Assembly: GCA_964651755.1 (NCBI GenBank)
Contig: CAZYZD010000027.1
Location: 1-25,026 of the forward strand
Direction: 5' to 3'
DNA from: QNZT01 sp964651755
GTDB taxonomy: Bacteria > Campylobacterota > Campylobacteria > Campylobacterales > QNZT01
Length of the DNA stretch: 25,026 bases
Shown piece by piece: positions 22,079 through 25,026 of the stretch (position 1 is its first letter; the number at the start of each line of letters is the position of its first letter). The notes beneath the pieces are model-generated. The model did no database searches and was not told the DNA's origin. It saw only the letters and a program-made list of their open reading frames with translations. The position numbers were made by a program, and so were the translations under genes.

Positions 22079-22990
22079 CTACCAGTTATCTAAACGGCTG
22101 CTTTGATAATAACGCTGTACGATATCCGGATCAGGATGGAGGTTTACCTGTGCATCTTCTTTCCCCTCATACGGAATCATAGAAAGCACATACCGGATCG
22201 ATTCTAGTCTCGCTTTTTTCTTGTCATTGGAATCGACAATAATCCAGGGACTGTAAGAGTTATGTGTTTTGGAGAACATCTCATCTTTGTAATGGGTAAT
22301 CTTGTCCCACATCTTCTGTGCCTGTTTGTCCACAGGGCTGAGTTTCCACTGTTTGAGAGGATTGTGCTCTCTTTCATGAAAACGTCTCTGCTGCGTCTCT
22401 TTGGAGATAGAAAACCAGAATTTGATAAGAATAATCCCATCCTCAATAAGTGCATGTTCCATCTCCGGCACCTCTTTCATGAACTTATCATACTGCTCTT
22501 TGGTACAAAAATCAAACACTGGCTCTACAATAGCACGGTTATACCAACTACGGTCAAAAAAAGCGATCTCTCCGGGATTGGGAAGGTTTTGAAAATAACG
22601 TTGAAAATAGAACTGCCCCTTCTCCACGTCACTCGGAGCAGGCAGTGCCACAACACGATATTTTCTGGGATTAAGATACATGATAAAACGCTTGATCGCC
22701 CCGCCTTTTCCGGCAGCATCCCGCCCCTCATAGATAATCATCAAACGTTTTTTGTTGTCATATATCCAGTTTTGCATCTTGATCAACTCAATCTGGAGTT
22801 TTCGCAACTCATCTTCATAGGCAATATCCCGAAGTACTTTGGATATTTTTTTCTTCTCTATCAACCCTTTGATACCCTCTTTGGTACGAAGTACCTGTAC
22901 CTTTTTTTCAATATCCTGAAGCTTCTCCTGTAACTCCGGTTCTTTGATACGCTCTTTCAGGTAGTTGATATCTTCGTAAAGTGTTTTCAT
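22079..22990 (-). CDS. ppk2: Polyphosphate kinase 2 (PPK2 family)
   Basis: From the ATG at 22990 (AAGG site six bases upstream) the protein is 303 residues, the normal length for a single-domain PPK2. An upstream in-frame ATG at 23023 lacks a site. It transfers phosphate from polyphosphate to nucleotides, or the reverse. The Walker A loop is GRDAAGKGG (89-97), the Walker B segment FFDRSWYNR (144-152), and the lid RRFHEREHNPLKQWKLSPVD. VALPAPSDVEKGQFYFQRYFQNLP is typical of the family. A GDP- or ADP-preferring class cannot be chosen by eye. No Pho box is visible upstream. It links to the phosphate theme of the left part but is 13 kb away. Confidence 0.95.
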   Translation of the reverse strand: MKTLYEDINYLKERIKEPELQEKLQDIEKKVQVLRTKEGIKGLIEKKKISKVLRDIAYEDELRKLQIELIKMQNWIYDNKKRLMIIYEGRDAAGKGGAIKRFIMYLNPRKYRVVALPAPSDVEKGQFYFQRYFQNLPNPGEIAFFDRSWYNRAIVEPVFDFCTKEQYDKFMKEVPEMEHALIEDGIILIKFWFSISKETQQRRFHEREHNPLKQWKLSPVDKQAQKMWDKITHYKDEMFSKTHNSYSPWIIVDSNDKKKARLESIRYVLSMIPYEGKEDAQVNLHPDPDIVQRYYQSSRLDNW

Positions 22991-23105
22991 GAAGTGCCTT
23001 ATAATTTTTTTATATTTTATCATTATAACATATATTTCAATTCGCCTTCTTGAGTTTTATCAGATCTCTTTGTGTACAATAACGCTTTTTTGAAAAAGGA
23101 GTGGT

Positions 23106-23987
23106 ATGATTTACGGTTTTGACAGAGGTGTCTTTTTTATGTTCTTCTCTGCCCTGCTCTCTGCGCTCAACGGTGCCGTGGCAAAGATGCTGGGAGATGA
23201 TTTAAGCGCACTGGAGATTGTCTTTTTTCGTAATCTTTTCGGGGTGGCTTTTATCCTCATTACACTAAAACACACACCAACTACACTGCCGGGAGGCAAA
23301 CCATCTCTTCTGATCTGGAGAGGTATCTTTGGTTTCAGCGCCCTTTTACTATTCTTTTATACGATTACCCATATTCCGCTGGGAGAAGCAATCACACTCA
23401 ACAAAACCTCTCCTCTTTTTGTGGCAATACTCGCTTTTTTCATACTGCATGAAAGACTCAGCAAACTTGCAATCTTTGCACTCTTTTTAGGTTTTTTCGG
23501 GGTAGTGCTAATCACCAAACCAACCGGCATGGATGTCGGATTGCCGCATCTTCTGGGATTGATCGGCGGTTTTCTGGCAGCGGCTGCCTATACCACTATC
23601 CGCAAAATCAAACATATCTATGACTCCAGAATGATTGTCCTCTCTTTCATGACAACAGGTGTCGCCGTACCGCTGGTACTATTTGCTATTTCAGAGTTTT
23701 ATGCACCTGAGTCCATAGATTTTCTACTCTCTCCTTTTATTATGCCCGATACAGTGCGTATGTGGCTTCTGCTGACTACCATCGGTATTACCGCGACATT
23801 GTCCCAGTGGCTGCTTACAAAAGCATACAGCAGTACCAATGCAGGCGTAGTGGGAATCGCAAGCTATACGGTCATCCCCTTTTCAATCTTTTTTGGAACA
23901 CTACTAGGAGATAAATTCCCGGACAGTTACACACTGCTGGGAATTGTATTGATTGTAGGTTCAGGCTTACTGATCAAAAAAGGATAA
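23106..23987 (+). CDS. EamA-type (drug/metabolite transporter) membrane exporter
   Basis: The protein has 293 residues and ten membrane helices in two EamA repeats. The first runs to about 135 (FFRNLFGVAFILITL, LGEAITLNKTSPLFVAILAFFILHERLSKL) and the second from about 145 to the end (TLSQWLLTKAYSSTNAGVVGIASYTVIPFSIFFGTLLGDKFPDSYTLLGIVLIVGSGLLI). Start: ATG at 23106 with an AAGGAG site. Members export metabolites or amino acids. The substrate is unknown. It stands alone on the plus strand, divergent from ppk2 and convergent with the rhomboid gene. Confidence 0.9.
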   Translation: MIYGFDRGVFFMFFSALLSALNGAVAKMLGDDLSALEIVFFRNLFGVAFILITLKHTPTTLPGGKPSLLIWRGIFGFSALLLFFYTITHIPLGEAITLNKTSPLFVAILAFFILHERLSKLAIFALFLGFFGVVLITKPTGMDVGLPHLLGLIGGFLAAAAYTTIRKIKHIYDSRMIVLSFMTTGVAVPLVLFAISEFYAPESIDFLLSPFIMPDTVRMWLLLTTIGITATLSQWLLTKAYSSTNAGVVGIASYTVIPFSIFFGTLLGDKFPDSYTLLGIVLIVGSGLLIKKG

Positions 23988-23994
23988 GCCTGAA
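23960..23994. terminator. Inverted repeat across the EamA stop codon
   Basis: TTCAGGCTTA (23960-23969) and TAAGCCTGAA (23985-23994) form a perfect 10-base stem with a 15-base loop. The stop codon TAA is part of the stem. CTCTTTT follows on the plus strand. It likely ends the convergent transcripts. Confidence 0.5.
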
Positions 23995-24015
23995 ACTCTT
24001 TTGAATCTAATTGGA

Positions 24016-24525
24016 TTATAGTACAAAGCCCAGCAGGTACCCCAGTCCAAAACCGATCAAGTGCGCATACCATGCCACCGGAACACCCATCAGAAGCGGT
24101 ATAAAACTGATAATCAAAATAGAAACAATCAAACCGTTTCTCAGATGCGGATCTCTTTTCGCAAACCATCCAAAAAGTACGCTGATAGCACCTGAAGCAC
24201 CTACAACATTGTGCGCCAGTCCAAAATAGTACATAAAGTAGATCGTCAGAAGCGAGGTAACCACACCACCGACAAGATAGATAAGAAGATATTTCACATG
24301 AGCATCCAGCTCTTTTTCCAGCAGATAACCAAACTGAAAAAGAACTACCATATTCATAGCCAGGTGGGTAAGACTACCGTGCATAAACATCGATGTCAGA
24401 GGCTGCCACCAGGCACCCTCAAAAAAGTAGGCATTTAAACCATATTTGACATGGCTTACAGGATCCAGTGTCAAAAAGTAGATCAGCACATTCAGTGCAA
24501 TGAGAATCGGGGTAATGACAACCAT
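24016..24525 (-). CDS. Rhomboid-family intramembrane serine protease
   Basis: The protein has 169 residues, the compact six-helix core without a cytoplasmic N-terminal domain. The catalytic Ser111 is in VVGASGAISVLFG and His155 in WYAHLIGFGLGY. HGSLTHLAMNM (49-59) is the conserved H-x3-N helix that stabilises the oxyanion, and WWQPLTSMF is the usual start of helix 2. It cleaves membrane helices of substrate proteins. No substrate is evident in the window. The gene is separate from the flagellum-like genes to its right. Confidence 0.92.
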   Translation of the reverse strand: MVVITPILIALNVLIYFLTLDPVSHVKYGLNAYFFEGAWWQPLTSMFMHGSLTHLAMNMVVLFQFGYLLEKELDAHVKYLLIYLVGGVVTSLLTIYFMYYFGLAHNVVGASGAISVLFGWFAKRDPHLRNGLIVSILIISFIPLLMGVPVAWYAHLIGFGLGYLLGFVL

Positions 24526-24558
24526 GCAATATCCTATTTTTTTAAAGATATTGTATCA

Positions 24559-24756
24559 TTATCCCTTTATATCCAGCAAACTCCCGTGCATCTCATCCTG
24601 TGCTTTGACAGCCGCAACATTGGCGCTGACACTCTCCGAAGCAACCGTTTGAGAGACAATCGCTTTGGTCGGATCAGTCGTCATCTGACGTGTAGTGGCA
24701 TCTGTATTGATAATTTGTGTAGAAATAGCATTTACATTTGGCGTAATATTCATCAT
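24559..24756 (-). CDS. Small protein with flagellar rod/hook-like C-terminus
   Basis: The protein has 65 residues. Start: ATG at 24756 (or the next codon), with a GGAG site. The N-terminus is rich in Asn, Thr and Ile without a signal peptide. The C-terminal part (SESVSANVAAVKAQDEMHGSLLDIKG) resembles the C-terminal helix of axial flagellar proteins such as FlgC, FlgG and FlgE, which end in ...ANAKVIKTADEML..LL. YjfB-like motility proteins also resemble it. It is 10 bases downstream of the gene running off the right edge, so the two are co-transcribed. A flagellum-related role is suggested by similarity only. Confidence 0.55.
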   Translation of the reverse strand: MMNITPNVNAISTQIINTDATTRQMTTDPTKAIVSQTVASESVSANVAAVKAQDEMHGSLLDIKG

Positions 24757-24766
24757 GACATACTCC

Positions 24767-25026
24767 TTACGCAGCTACATCCAGTGCATTTGCACCAAGG
24801 CTCTGGATTTTTTCATCGATCATTTCAAGCGTCCGTTTCTGTGTTTCATAGGCAATATCCGGCAGTTTTCCACCCCAGAGTTTTTCCGCTTCTTCAAATC
24901 CTTTGATGATACCCTCTCGTCCCGCCTTGAGCATATCCAGATCGTCTCCGGCTCCGCTTATGACAAAATCGGCTCCTCTTGCAGCGGTATTTTCAACAGA
25001 AAAGAAACCACCGTCTGAAATCAGCG
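24767..25026 (-). CDS. C-terminal part of a DUF5610-like flagellum-associated protein (partial)
   Basis: Read on the minus strand from the right edge, 86 codons are open to the stop at 24767: LISDGGFFSVENTAARGADF, GAGDDLDMLKAGREGIIKGFEEAEKLWGGKLPDIAYET and KIQSLGANALDVAA. The pattern GFxEAExxxGGxLPxIxYxT is one I associate with the DUF5610 family and with Campylobacterota proteins that some databases call hydrogenase-4 component G, a label that does not fit its sequence. No catalytic motif is seen. Its N-terminus is outside the window. It is the first gene of a pair with the 65-residue protein. Confidence 0.6.
   Translation of the reverse strand, partial: LISDGGFFSVENTAARGADFVISGAGDDLDMLKAGREGIIKGFEEAEKLWGGKLPDIAYETQKRTLEMIDEKIQSLGANALDVAA

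Noticed and set aside
22262..22933. Long plus-strand frame of 223 codons opposite ppk2.
   Set aside because: It is fully antisense to a clearly conserved kinase and has no independent start signals.

Overview
The window looks like a chromosomal segment of a motile Campylobacterota (Epsilonproteobacteria) bacterium, most like the Sulfurimonas/Sulfurovum group. The reasons are a gene for the flagellar export protein FlhA headed by an Rrf2 regulator and near rpsO, a DUF3373 outer-membrane protein, a histidine kinase of the GEMIGNIAHQWRQPLN type common in this phylum, thiosulfate-uptake-like YeeE/YedE proteins, and AT-rich DNA with strong AGGAG-type ribosome binding sites. This placement comes from recognising families, not from a database search. 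No stretch longer than 300 bases lacks a gene. I saw no tRNA, rRNA, CRISPR array or insertion sequence.

Left part (1-8.7 kb): a phosphate-responsive region. Three nearly identical PhoB-type boxes (two 7-base repeats with 4 bases between, followed at 9-10 bases by a -10 hexamer) lie 45-51 bases upstream of ATG codons on the minus strand. One precedes pstS (phosphate-binding protein) and one precedes an outer-membrane porin. The third precedes a gene of which only 18 codons are inside the left edge. Between pstS and that edge gene sits a lipoprotein with a glycoside-hydrolase-like architecture. Divergent from pstS is a tight three-gene operon: a small exported protein, a DUF3373 barrel protein and a membrane HD-GYP protein likely to degrade cyclic di-GMP. 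A DUF302 membrane-anchored protein follows.

Middle part (8.7-16.9 kb): a large lipoprotein with YD-type repeats, an orphan membrane histidine kinase whose 3' end overlaps a convergent AEC-type transporter gene by 102 bases, and a minus-strand operon read in the order rrf2 - flhA - DHH phosphoesterase - small acidic protein - AEC transporter.

Right-middle part (16.9-20.8 kb): a two-gene secreted protease system. One gene encodes a free propeptide-like protein and the next a subtilisin-like lipoprotein. The convergent pair DUF4398 lipoprotein - OmpA-like lipoprotein follows, then a periplasmic protein built of MORN/YwqK-like repeats, then rpsO with a clear promoter and terminator.

Right part (20.8-25 kb): two adjacent YeeE/YedE half-transporters, a polyphosphate kinase 2, an EamA-type exporter, a rhomboid protease, and two genes that look flagellum-associated, the last running off the right edge. 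Phosphate uptake (pstS, porin), polyphosphate metabolism (ppk2) and second-messenger turnover (HD-GYP) all occur here, but only the first two genes carry visible Pho boxes.
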